Source: Shinella sp. PSBB067 (GTDB lineage Bacteria > Pseudomonadota > Alphaproteobacteria > Rhizobiales > Rhizobiaceae). Taken from it: a stretch of DNA of 64,000 nucleotides. The position numbers and the translations under genes are program-made. The notes beneath the pieces were generated by a model. The model was not told where the DNA came from. It did no database searches and saw only the letters and a list, made by a program, of their open reading frames with translations. Below, one piece after another: positions 42,459-50,950 of this stretch. Position 1 is the stretch's first letter. The number at the start of each line of letters is the position of its first letter. Location of the stretch: positions 2,976,001 to 3,040,000 of the forward strand of contig NZ_CP069303.1 of NCBI RefSeq assembly GCF_016839145.1, read 5' to 3'.

Positions 42459-43889
42459 CTAGCCGCTTATCGCCTTCACCTCCATGAAGTCCTCAAGACC
42501 CCACTTGCCACCTTCGCGGCCATTGCCCGACTGCTTGAATCCGCCGAAGGGGCTTCCCGGAGCGCGGCTCTTGCCGTTTATCTGGATCATCCCCGCCCGG
42601 ATACGCCGCGCCACCCGCTGGGCCCTTTCCGCACTACCCGTCTGGACATAACCGGATAGTCCATAGGGTGTATCGTTGGCAATTCTGATGGCTTCGTCTT
42701 CCGTGTCGAAGGGGATCATGACCAGCACCGGCCCGAAGATCTCCTCCTGCGCGATCGTCATCGCGTTGTGGACGCCCGCGAAAACCGTGGGGCGGACAAA
42801 GTAACCGCGATCAAAACCATCGGGCCGGCCGGGGCCGCCGGCTACAACGACAGCACCCTCGGCGATTCCGGCTTCGATAAGCTGCTGCACCTTGCTGAAT
42901 TGCAGATCCGAGACCAGCGGTCCGATATGGTCGCCATCCTCGGCGGGATCGCCGACACTATAACCAGCCGCGATCCCGGCCGCGAGCCTCACCGCCTCGT
43001 CATAGACCGGGCGCTCCACGAGCATGCGCGTCGGCGCGTTGCAGGACTGGCCGGTGTTCTGGAAGCAATGGGCAAGGCCGCGGCCGATGGCGTCCTCGAG
43101 GTCGGCATCGGCGAAGACGAGGTTGGGGGACTTGCCGCCGAGCTCCAGCGAGACCCGCTTGATGTTCGCCGCCGCCGCCCGCGACACGGCCATGCCGGCA
43201 CGCGTCGAGCCGGTGAACGACATCATGTCCACGCCGGGATGGGCGGAAAGCGCCTCGCCGACGACATGGCCCTCGCCGTTCACGAGGTTGAAGACGCCGG
43301 CCGGCAGCCCCGCCTCGTCGACGATCTGCGCGAACAGCATGGCCGACATCGGGGCGATCTCGGAGGGCTTCAGGATGACGGTGCAGCCGGCGGCGATCGC
43401 CGGGATCACCTTCAGGGCGATCTGGTTCATCGGCCAGTTCCAGGGCGTGATCAGCCCGCAGACGCCGATGGGCTCGTAGACGATCCTTTCCTGCGGGTTC
43501 GCCTCGTCGAGCGGATGCTCGAAGGCGAAGGACCGCAGCGTCCTGACGAACGCCTCCATATGGAAGAGGCCTGCCGCCGCCTGCGCGTCCCGCGCCAGCC
43601 GGATCGGAGCGCCCATCTCCTTCGAGATGGTCTCGGCCATTTCCTCGCTGCGCGCCCGGTAGATCGAGACGATCCTCTCGATCGCGGAAAGGCGCTCCTC
43701 CCGCGTCGTGCGGCTCCAGGTCTCGAAAGCCCTGCGGGCCGCCGCGACCGCCTTGTCGATATCGGCGGCGGAGCCGGCCGAGATCGTGGCATAGGCTTCC
43801 TCCGTCGCGGGGTTGATCACCGGCAGCGGCCTTGCCGCCTCGGGCGCGACCCATTTGCCGTCGATGTAGAAATCCGTCCTGTCGATCAT
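42459..43889 (-). CDS. NAD(P)-dependent aldehyde dehydrogenase
   Basis: 476 residues. FYIDGKWVAPEAARPLPVINPATEEAYATI opens a standard ALDH. LITPWNWPMNQIALKVIPAIAAGC, LELGGKSPNLVFADAD (general-base Glu) and FQNTGQSCNAPTRM (nucleophilic Cys) are intact, and the GSPFGGFKQSGNGREGG tail is typical. The ATG at 43887-43889 has AAGGACCAAGG upstream. It is last in the aminotransferase/demethylase operon, 22 bp after the cyclodeaminase-like gene, and should oxidise an aldehyde from transamination or demethylation. Confidence 0.9.
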   Translation of the reverse strand: MIDRTDFYIDGKWVAPEAARPLPVINPATEEAYATISAGSAADIDKAVAAARRAFETWSRTTREERLSAIERIVSIYRARSEEMAETISKEMGAPIRLARDAQAAAGLFHMEAFVRTLRSFAFEHPLDEANPQERIVYEPIGVCGLITPWNWPMNQIALKVIPAIAAGCTVILKPSEIAPMSAMLFAQIVDEAGLPAGVFNLVNGEGHVVGEALSAHPGVDMMSFTGSTRAGMAVSRAAAANIKRVSLELGGKSPNLVFADADLEDAIGRGLAHCFQNTGQSCNAPTRMLVERPVYDEAVRLAAGIAAGYSVGDPAEDGDHIGPLVSDLQFSKVQQLIEAGIAEGAVVVAGGPGRPDGFDRGYFVRPTVFAGVHNAMTIAQEEIFGPVLVMIPFDTEDEAIRIANDTPYGLSGYVQTGSAERAQRVARRIRAGMIQINGKSRAPGSPFGGFKQSGNGREGGKWGLEDFMEVKAISG

Positions 43890-43911
43890 GGCCTTGGTCC
43901 TTCGTGTGGCA

Positions 43912-44871
43912 TCAATATTCGGTTTCCGACCGCACCCTACGCAGGAGTTCCTGCGCGGTGAAGAGGTCGAGATGGGCGCCGCCCGCATTCTTGAACAGCG
44001 TGATCTCGTCGGCGGACCGCCTCCCCTCGCCCGAGCCGCGGCACAGGTCGAACAGGTCCGCCCGGATGCTCGCCCAGGTCATCAGGCCCTTTTCGACCGG
44101 CTGGAGAAAGTCGCCGCAATCGCGGCAGAGATCGCGCGTATCGGCAAAAAGCGCGGCGCGGCGAATGACGTCGTCGTCGGATTCGCGCATGTCGGGCCGC
44201 CAGCCGCCGATGAGGTCGACATGGCAGCCCTCCTTCAGGAGCGCGCCCTTGACGAGCGGCGTCGTCGCCATGGTGGCGCTCGAGACGATGTCGGCCAGCG
44301 GCAGGACGGCGTCGGGATCGTCCACGGCCTCTATCCGCACGCCGTCCATGCGCATGCCGGTCGCGACCTGCCGGGCCTTGTCGGCGGTGCGGTTCCAGAT
44401 CCAGACGTGCCGGATCGCCGGGCGCACGCTGACGATGGCTTCGATGACATGGGGAACAAGCGCGCCCGCGCCGAAGACGAGCAGCGTGGCGGCGTCCGGC
44501 CTTGCGAGAAGATCGACGCCAAGGGCGGAATCGGCGGCGGTCTTGCGCAGCGTCAGCGCGGTTCCGTCGGCGACCAGGGCCGGCGCGCCGGTCACGCCGT
44601 CGAAGGCGACATAGAGGCCCTGGTTGGCGGGATGCGGCGGCGTCGCCTGAGGATTGCCGGGGAAGATGCTGACGAGCTTGGCCCCCAGCATTTCCCCGCG
44701 GCTCCAGGCCGGCAGCAGGATAAGCCCACGGCCGCCGTCCGGCGCGCCGGGCTCGCCCATATAGAGCTCGCCGGCCTCGGGCATGGCGCCGCCATGGGCC
44801 TTGCGAAGCGCCGCGACGAGCGACGGATAATCGAGAAGGCTATGAACGTCGTGACCGTCGACTAGGCGCAT
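43912..44871 (-). CDS. Ornithine cyclodeaminase / mu-crystallin family protein
   Basis: 319 residues. MRLVDGHDVHSLLDYPSLVAALRKAH is the family N-terminus, LILLPAWSRGEMLGAKLVSIFPGNP the active-site strand with the Lys, LTLRKTAADSALGVDLLARPDAATLLVFGAGALVPHVIEAI the NAD fold, and NRTADKARQVA follows. Members include ornithine cyclodeaminase, alanine dehydrogenase and Delta1-pyrroline/piperideine-2-carboxylate reductases. The latter fits an operon with an N-methyl-amino-acid demethylase. The start overlaps the upstream flavoprotein stop by ten bases. Confidence 0.88.
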   Translation of the reverse strand: MRLVDGHDVHSLLDYPSLVAALRKAHGGAMPEAGELYMGEPGAPDGGRGLILLPAWSRGEMLGAKLVSIFPGNPQATPPHPANQGLYVAFDGVTGAPALVADGTALTLRKTAADSALGVDLLARPDAATLLVFGAGALVPHVIEAIVSVRPAIRHVWIWNRTADKARQVATGMRMDGVRIEAVDDPDAVLPLADIVSSATMATTPLVKGALLKEGCHVDLIGGWRPDMRESDDDVIRRAALFADTRDLCRDCGDFLQPVEKGLMTWASIRADLFDLCRGSGEGRRSADEITLFKNAGGAHLDLFTAQELLRRVRSETEY

Positions 44872-46397
44872 GGCTCCCCCACTCCGAAATCTTGCGCGAC
44901 CTGCGCGCGGTAGCGCCGGACCTGCGCGCCGACCTCTGCGGGCGACCAGCCCATGACGCCGCTGACGCCTTCGGCCACCGCCTCGGCAACATCGAGCCCC
45001 ATGCCCTCCGACCAGCCGATGGGAAAGCGGCGGAACATCAGGTCGTCGAGATTGACGACCTGTTCGTGCGCGGCGGAAAACCGCAGGTGATCCAGCGGGA
45101 TCGCCTCTCCGCCTGTGGAGATGCCGGCGCCGGCCGCCTGCGGAAACTGCCGGGCGGCATGGGAGATCGCCCGCGCGGGGCCGCTCGGCGCCATCCGGCC
45201 GGAGAGCGCCTTCGCGATGCTCGCGCCGGCATGGCGGTGCGTCATGATGAGGCCGCCGGTATAGACGAAATAGCCGGGCGCGCCGTGCTGCGCCATGTCG
45301 TGCAGCAGCACCGCCTCGCAGCCATCCGGGTGCCCGGCGCGGGCCGTGCGCGGGCGCACCCCGGCCCAGCTGTAGAGCACGTCCTTGCGGCTCAGCGCGA
45401 TATCCGGGAAGACCGAGTTGAAGTCGTCGAGGAGCCCCCGGATGGTCGCCTCGTCGGCCCTGAAGCCGGCGGCTTCGGGCTCGTGCGGCTCGTCGCGCGG
45501 GCCGAAATAGTGGAGGTCCCGCCAGGGAATGACATAGAAGGGATCGCCGTTCGGCAATGCCGTCTCGATGGCGATGCCGCGGAATTCCGGCGGCAGGCGG
45601 ACCACGACATTCGTTCCCTTGAGGCCCTGGTTGATTTTCGGCACCGGCAGGCCAGAGGCCGCGGCGATGCCATCGACCCAGGCCCCGGCGGCATTGACGA
45701 CGGCGCGCGCCTCCAGCGTCTCGCGGGCCTGCGTGCGCCTGTCCAGGAGTTCCAGCCGCCAGCGTCCGTCCGGCTGGCAGCGAACGGACGTGACCTCGGT
45801 ATAGTTGCGGGTGACGGCGCCGAGGTCGCGGGCATTCAGCACGGTATCGACGCATATGCGCTCGGGCCAGTCGAACTGGTATTCGGTGAAACGGATGACG
45901 CCGGAAAGGTCCTTCCGGTCGCGCAGATGCGAAAGCGCCGGCATCGCCGCGATCTCCCGCGCCGACATCGGCTTGAAATCGAGCGGCACGCCGCCGGGAT
46001 CGAGCGCGCGCAGCAGGGCGAAGCCGAGACGGGCCTTCCAGAGCGGAATGCCTTCGCGCCGGTAGAGCGGCATGTAGAAGCCGATCGCCCTCGCCCGCGC
46101 GGGCGTCGCCCTGACGAAGCCGGAGCGGTCGCGCATCGCGCGCCGCGCCAGCTCCATATGCTCGATGGCCATGCGGGGGTTTCGCAGGAAATTCCAGATC
46201 GACCGCCCCGGCGAGAAATAGGTCAGCCCGCAATGCTGGAGCCGGCTGGAACGGCTCGACGTTCCCCCGGCGAAATCCGCGCGTTCGAGCAGGACCGTGG
46301 AGAAGCCCGCGGCGGCGAGATGGTTTACGGCGCTCGCCCCGGTGATGCCGCCGCCGATGACCGCGACGTCGAACGGCACGGTTTGCGGCCCGCCCAT
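44862..46397 (-). CDS. GlpD-like FAD-dependent oxidoreductase (DAO superfamily)
   Basis: 511 residues. FDVAVIGGGITGASAVNHLAAAGFSTVLLERADFAGGTSSRSSRLQHCGLTY is the FAD-binding N-terminus in the form used by glycerol-3-phosphate dehydrogenase (GTSSxS..HGGLRY), and RAVVNAAGAWVDGIAAASG the second FAD motif. HYFGPRDEPHEPEAAGF is the equivalent of GlpD's active-site region. Given the neighbours, an amine or N-alkyl amino acid is a more likely substrate than glycerol phosphate. The ATG overlaps the upstream stop (TGATG), showing coupling. Confidence 0.88.
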   Translation of the reverse strand: MGGPQTVPFDVAVIGGGITGASAVNHLAAAGFSTVLLERADFAGGTSSRSSRLQHCGLTYFSPGRSIWNFLRNPRMAIEHMELARRAMRDRSGFVRATPARARAIGFYMPLYRREGIPLWKARLGFALLRALDPGGVPLDFKPMSAREIAAMPALSHLRDRKDLSGVIRFTEYQFDWPERICVDTVLNARDLGAVTRNYTEVTSVRCQPDGRWRLELLDRRTQARETLEARAVVNAAGAWVDGIAAASGLPVPKINQGLKGTNVVVRLPPEFRGIAIETALPNGDPFYVIPWRDLHYFGPRDEPHEPEAAGFRADEATIRGLLDDFNSVFPDIALSRKDVLYSWAGVRPRTARAGHPDGCEAVLLHDMAQHGAPGYFVYTGGLIMTHRHAGASIAKALSGRMAPSGPARAISHAARQFPQAAGAGISTGGEAIPLDHLRFSAAHEQVVNLDDLMFRRFPIGWSEGMGLDVAEAVAEGVSGVMGWSPAEVGAQVRRYRAQVAQDFGVGEPCA

Positions 46398-48463
46398 CAC
46401 AGCACCATGCACAGACGCATCGCGTCGTAGATCGAGGCATGGACGTTCCGGCTGGCGATGGCGTCGCCGATCCGGTGCAGCTCGAAGGTGCCGGCGCCGC
46501 CCTGCCGGGGCTGCGGCGTGCCGGCGAGCAACGCTTCGAGGTCCGTCACGCCTTCGTTGACCGCTCCTTCCTTAAGGTCTTGGAACACCTCGTCGAGCGG
46601 CATGGTGCCCCGCTCGACGACCACCTGCGAGGCGGCCATGTCGAGAAGATCGCCCGTCAGTTCGTGGCGGAAGGTGGCGGTCAGCGCATTGGCGCCGTTG
46701 CGGCTCACCCTGACGAGGTGATGATCCATCGTCGCCGTGATGCCGCTCTCGTGGAACTGCTTGCGATAGATGGCGCGCGTCGAATATTCGACCTCCTGCG
46801 CCAGGCTGTCGTCGATGGTCACGAGATGCACGTTGCAGCCCTGTTCCTTCAGGTGCAGCGTCGTGGAAATGCCCTCGTGCCGGCCGGTACCGTCATAGAC
46901 GATGATGTCGCCCGAGCGCTCGGTCGTCGCGCTGAGGACGTCCCAGACGGTCTGGCAATGCTCCGCGCCGTCGAGCCAGTCGACATCCGGCAGGCCGCCC
47001 GTCGCGACGATGACGACGTCCGGGTTTTCGGCGAGCACGTCGTCCGCGGTCGCATAGGTGTCGCAGCGCATCTCCACGCCGAGCCGGGCGAGTTCGGCGG
47101 TCCGCCAGTCGATGATGCCGATCAGGTCGCGGCGCTGGCGGGCGCGGCAGGCGAGGAGCAGTTGCCCGCCCGGCTGGCTTCCGGCCTCGAACAGCAGGAC
47201 CTCGTGGCCGCGCTCGGCCGAGACGCGCGCCGCCTCCAGCCCCGCCGGCCCGCCGCCGACGACCACCACCCGGCGCTTTCGCGCGGCGGGAGCGATGATC
47301 TGCGGCATCGTGGTCTCCCGCCCGGAGGCGGGATTGTGGATGCAGTTCACCTTCTTGTGCATGCAATAGGACGCGCCGACGCAGGGCCTTATCCGGTCCT
47401 CCTCGCCGCGCATGATCTTGTTGACGATCTGGGGATCGGCCATGTGCGCGCGGGTCATCGCCACCATGTCGAGCAGGCCGTCGCGGATCGCGTGGCGCGC
47501 GGTGGCGATATCCGTGATGCGCGCGGCGTGGAAAACCGGCAGCTTCGTATGCCGGCGGAAGGCGCCGACCCGCGACAGGAACGGCGCCAGCGGCTGGGAC
47601 ATGCCCGGCATGTTGTGTTCGGCGAGCGCGATGACGGTATCCATCCGGCCGAAGATGCAGTTGAAGACGTCCACCAGTCCCTCGCGCTCGAAGATCGCCG
47701 CGATCTCCAGACAGTCCTCGAAGCCAAGGCCGTCCTCGCTGGCCTCGTCGATGACGAAGCGCATGCTGACGATCATCTCGTCGCCGAGCCGGCGCCGGAT
47801 CTCCTCGTGGACCATGAGGCCGAAGCGCACGCGGTTCTCCACCGAGCCGCCGAAGCGGTCGGAGCGGAAATTGGTGCGCGGGGAAAAGAACTGGCCGATG
47901 AGGTGGCCGCCCGTCAGCGTCTCGACACCGTCGAGGCCGCCCTCGCGGCATCGCTCGGCGGCCGCGCCATAGGCCTTGACGATCCGCCGGATGTCGTGCT
48001 CGTCCATCTCGCGCGAGAATGCACGGTGCTGCGTTTCGCGCGAGCGGGAGGGGGCGAGCGCCGGCAGCCAGTTGAGGGTGGTGGCATCCGCCCGGCGGCC
48101 GAGATGCGAGATCTGGCACATCAGCGCGGCGCCATGCGCGTGGATGCGCTGCGAGAACGCCTGCAGGTGGGGGATCACCGCGTCCGTGGCGAGGTTGAGC
48201 TGGCCGCCATTGCCCCAGCTCGAATCCACGTCCACCATCGAGGAGCCGCCGAAACTGGTCAGCGCAAGCCCGCCCTTGGCCTTTTCCTCATGATAGCGCT
48301 GGTAGCGCTCCATCGGCATTCCGCCGTCGTCGAGGAAGGACGCGTGGCTGGTGCTCATGATGCGGTTGCGCAGGGTGAGCCCCTTGATGCGCAGCGGCTG
48401 GAGCAGCGGGTCCTTGCTGGCGGTAGCGGCTGCGGCGGCGGGCGAGGCGTGGGTTGCGGCCAT
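46397..48463 (-). CDS. FMN/Fe-S/FAD old-yellow-enzyme-type oxidoreductase (N-methylproline-demethylase or dienoyl-CoA-reductase like)
   Basis: 688 residues in two parts. The N-terminal TIM barrel (about 20-365) has PLRIKGLTLRNRIMSTSHASF, HLGRRADATTLNW and GLDGVETLTGGHLIGQFFSPRTNFRSDRFGGSVENR. The C-terminal half has the FAD/NAD Rossmann domain with VVVVGGGPAGLEAARVSAERGHEVLLFE. The cluster loop reads CVGASYCMHKKVNC, so one of the four usual Cys ligands (CxxC) appears to be Ala. Relatives include trimethylamine dehydrogenase, 2,4-dienoyl-CoA reductase and stachydrine-pathway demethylases. The start at 48461-48463 has GGGGATA upstream. Confidence 0.88.
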   Translation of the reverse strand: MAATHASPAAAAATASKDPLLQPLRIKGLTLRNRIMSTSHASFLDDGGMPMERYQRYHEEKAKGGLALTSFGGSSMVDVDSSWGNGGQLNLATDAVIPHLQAFSQRIHAHGAALMCQISHLGRRADATTLNWLPALAPSRSRETQHRAFSREMDEHDIRRIVKAYGAAAERCREGGLDGVETLTGGHLIGQFFSPRTNFRSDRFGGSVENRVRFGLMVHEEIRRRLGDEMIVSMRFVIDEASEDGLGFEDCLEIAAIFEREGLVDVFNCIFGRMDTVIALAEHNMPGMSQPLAPFLSRVGAFRRHTKLPVFHAARITDIATARHAIRDGLLDMVAMTRAHMADPQIVNKIMRGEEDRIRPCVGASYCMHKKVNCIHNPASGRETTMPQIIAPAARKRRVVVVGGGPAGLEAARVSAERGHEVLLFEAGSQPGGQLLLACRARQRRDLIGIIDWRTAELARLGVEMRCDTYATADDVLAENPDVVIVATGGLPDVDWLDGAEHCQTVWDVLSATTERSGDIIVYDGTGRHEGISTTLHLKEQGCNVHLVTIDDSLAQEVEYSTRAIYRKQFHESGITATMDHHLVRVSRNGANALTATFRHELTGDLLDMAASQVVVERGTMPLDEVFQDLKEGAVNEGVTDLEALLAGTPQPRQGGAGTFELHRIGDAIASRNVHASIYDAMRLCMVL

Positions 48464-48531
48464 CGGAATATCCCCGAGAAGGAACGAGGGCGCCGGGCGG
48501 GCGCCCGGCGCGACTGCATGCGGCGGGCGCC

Positions 48532-49932
48532 CTACCAGCGCCCTTCCGCCTTGAGCTCGTCCTGCACGCGGACGATGCTGCCGCGCAGGATGGCCATCAT
48601 GTCGTCGATCTGCTCGCACGTGATGATCAGCGCCGGCGACAGGACGCACATGCTGCCGATGGGCCGGACGATGAGGCCGCCTTCGTAGCAGTAGCGGTCG
48701 ACGCGCAGCGCCACCTCCTTGTCGAAGTCCGTCGCCTCCTCCGCATCGGGGTCCGTGACGCATTCGACGCAGGCGACGAGGCCCGTGCCGCGGGCATCGC
48801 CGATCAGGGGAAGCTCGCCGAGCTTGCGGATCTCTTCCTGGAAATAGGGCGCTATCTCGCGGACATGGGCGAGAAGGCCCTTCTCCTCGATGATGTCGAT
48901 ATTGGCCAGCGCCGCCGCGCAGCTCACCGGATGGCCGCTATAGGTATAGCCGTTGGTGTAGAAGCTGCCCCTGGCGTTCTCGCCGCTGACGCGGGCGAGC
49001 ACGGCGTCGGAGATGACGAAGCCGCCGAGCGGGACATAGCCCGACGTGACGCCCTTCGCGAAGGTGATGATATCGGGCACGATGTCGAACACCTCCTCGG
49101 AGGCGAACCAGTGGCCGCAGCGGCCGAAGCCCGTCACCACCTCGTCCGAGATGTAGAGGATGTCGTGCCTGCGGCAGATCTCGAGGATGCGGCGGTGGTA
49201 GCCCTTCGGCGGGATGAGGATGCCGCCGGAGGCCAGCAGCGGTTCGGCAAGGAACGCGCCGACATTTTCCGGGCCGAGCGTCTCGACCCGCTCCTCGAAT
49301 TCCGCCACCAGCATGTCGAGGAAGGCCTCTTCGCTCATACCGCGCGGACGGCGGAAGACGTTGGGCGCGGAGATGAAGGAGACGTTGTCGAGCGCGAGGT
49401 CGAAGTTCGGCCGGTTGCCGGCCCGGCCGGAGCAGGCCGCCGTCAGGTGCGTGCTGCCGTGATAGCCGTCGATGCGGCAGATGATGGCCTTCTTGTCCGG
49501 ACGGCCGAGCACGTTGTTGTAGAACTGCATGAAGCGCAGGGCCGAATCCACCGCCGACGAGCCGCCGGTGGTGAAGAACACATGGTCCAGATCGCCCGGC
49601 GCGAAGGCGGCGATCCGCCGCGCGAGCTCCGATGCCGGGCCGTTGATCGAATACCAGGGGGAATTGTAGCAGATGCGCAGGGCCTGGGCGGCGATGGCGT
49701 CGGCGATCGGCTGGCTGTTGTAGCCGACCTGCGTGCACCACATGCCGCCGGGGCCGTCGATCAGCGTGCGGCCGTGGCTGTCGCGGATATAGATGCCGTC
49801 GGCCGAGGTAAAGAGCGGCCGGCCGCCGGAGGTGCCCAGCTTCGACATCTCCTCGGCGGGACTGATCAGATGACGATGCGCCGCATCTTCGAGTTCGGCG
49901 ACGTTCCACTGCGATCCGGTCTCGGCATACAT
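48532..49932 (-). CDS. Class III PLP aminotransferase (omega-transaminase)
   Basis: 466 residues. FFTTGGSSAVDSALRFMQFYN is the PLP phosphate-binding region, IICRIDGYHGSTHLTA the ring-stacking segment, ISDEVVTGFGRCGHWFA carries the PLP-nitrogen Asp, and ITFAKGVTSGYVPLGG the Schiff-base Lys. It belongs with beta-alanine/omega-amino-acid:pyruvate transaminases. TAGGAAAAC precedes the ATG. It is first gene after the BetI-like repressor, and is followed by the demethylase-type flavoprotein 68 bp on. Confidence 0.92.
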   Translation of the reverse strand: MYAETGSQWNVAELEDAAHRHLISPAEEMSKLGTSGGRPLFTSADGIYIRDSHGRTLIDGPGGMWCTQVGYNSQPIADAIAAQALRICYNSPWYSINGPASELARRIAAFAPGDLDHVFFTTGGSSAVDSALRFMQFYNNVLGRPDKKAIICRIDGYHGSTHLTAACSGRAGNRPNFDLALDNVSFISAPNVFRRPRGMSEEAFLDMLVAEFEERVETLGPENVGAFLAEPLLASGGILIPPKGYHRRILEICRRHDILYISDEVVTGFGRCGHWFASEEVFDIVPDIITFAKGVTSGYVPLGGFVISDAVLARVSGENARGSFYTNGYTYSGHPVSCAAALANIDIIEEKGLLAHVREIAPYFQEEIRKLGELPLIGDARGTGLVACVECVTDPDAEEATDFDKEVALRVDRYCYEGGLIVRPIGSMCVLSPALIITCEQIDDMMAILRGSIVRVQDELKAEGRW

Positions 49933-50023
49933 GATGTTTTCCTATTCGATAGTTCGGGCCGGCATGGTGGTGCGCGGCCGCTGGCTTCGTCTTTGCTTGT
50001 CGTCGTGCCCCGGCGCGGCGCGC

Positions 50024-50671
50024 CTAGGCCGGAACGGCCTGCCCGGCCTCGGCGAAGTCGGACGGGAAGAACGCGGAAAGGAAGGCGAGGCAGACCTGGC
50101 GCGAGCGCTCGCGCATCTGCGGGCTGTTCTCGCCGGTCACGTGGCTGAAGATCCAGCAGCCGTCCGTAATGGCATAGAGCCCCCGGGCGATCGCCATCGC
50201 ATCGACCGTGACCGCGCGCTCGGCGGCAAGCTCGGTGACCAGGGTCACCATGGTGTCGAGCGAGCGGTATTTCAGCTCGCTGCACCGCTTCTTGTAGGCG
50301 GGAACGCGGGGCGCCTCCGCCCAGAACGCCATCCAGACCGCAAGATGCTTGGTCTTGGCGACGCGCGGATCGAAATCCACGTCGATGAGGAGCCGCAGCC
50401 TTTCGGCCGGGGAGGCCGCCGCGGAGGCCATCGCGTCGAGCCAGATCTTCTCGTAGTTGCTGGCCAGCAGATCCAGCACGGCAAGCAGCAGGCGCTCCTT
50501 CGTCTTGAAGTGAAACGCGATCACCCCGTAGCTGCATCCGGCCTCGTCGGCGATGTCGTTGACCGTGATGCCCGAGAGCCCCCGGCGCGCCACGACACTG
50601 AGCGCCGCATCCAGAAGCTGCTGGCGCCGCACCGAACTTTGACTTGATATCTCTTTTATTTTTTTCGCCAT
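50024..50671 (-). CDS. TetR-family regulator, BetI-like
   Basis: 215 residues. SSVRRQQLLDAALSVVARRGLSGITVNDIADEAGCSYGVIAFHFKTKERLL is the HTH. The C-terminal half resembles BetI (VAKTKHLAVWMAFWAEA against MKAWLAFWAS; GLYAITDGCWI against GLAALIDGLWL), a repressor that senses choline. It is upstream of the aminotransferase operon and divergent from the peptide-type importer, with paired TTGAT/ATCAA palindromes between, so it probably controls both. The ligand may be a quaternary amine. Confidence 0.88.
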   Translation of the reverse strand: MAKKIKEISSQSSVRRQQLLDAALSVVARRGLSGITVNDIADEAGCSYGVIAFHFKTKERLLLAVLDLLASNYEKIWLDAMASAAASPAERLRLLIDVDFDPRVAKTKHLAVWMAFWAEAPRVPAYKKRCSELKYRSLDTMVTLVTELAAERAVTVDAMAIARGLYAITDGCWIFSHVTGENSPQMRERSRQVCLAFLSAFFPSDFAEAGQAVPA

Positions 50672-50732
50672 GTATTTTTTCTTAATGACCTAACTGACTG
50701 TCGTCAAATAGTTTTTTGAATCATAAAATTGA

Positions 50733-50764
50733 TTGATCGATCAAAATCTTATTGACCAATCAAT
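50733..50764. promoter_or_regulatory. Tandem palindromes, probable BetI-like operators
   Basis: TTGATCGATCAA (50733-50744) is a perfect 12-bp palindrome. ATTGA-CCAA-TCAAT (50751-50764) is a second dyad 6 bases on, using the same half-site. They lie in the AT-rich divergent region 60-95 bp upstream of the TetR gene, about 190-220 bp before the importer gene. Confidence 0.65.
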
Positions 50765-50950
50765 CTAGTGCAATAATAGTGGCCCCGGATGGAGCGGTCA
50801 GCCGGCGTTTCCTTCGCAAGGAAGTGCGGAGATTGGCGGCATCGGAAGCTCCCCCGGCCCCGGCCGAAAAATACCGGCGCCCGATGCCTCGCATCGAGGT
50901 CGTCCGCCGCATTGCCGCATCAGGCTTATCGTCAGAAAAAGGGGAACGAG

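Noticed and set aside
44862..46397. Calling the DAO-superfamily protein glycerol-3-phosphate dehydrogenase (glpD)
   Set aside because: Its neighbours are amino-acid and amine enzymes, with no glpK, glpF or glpR; only the fold is supported.
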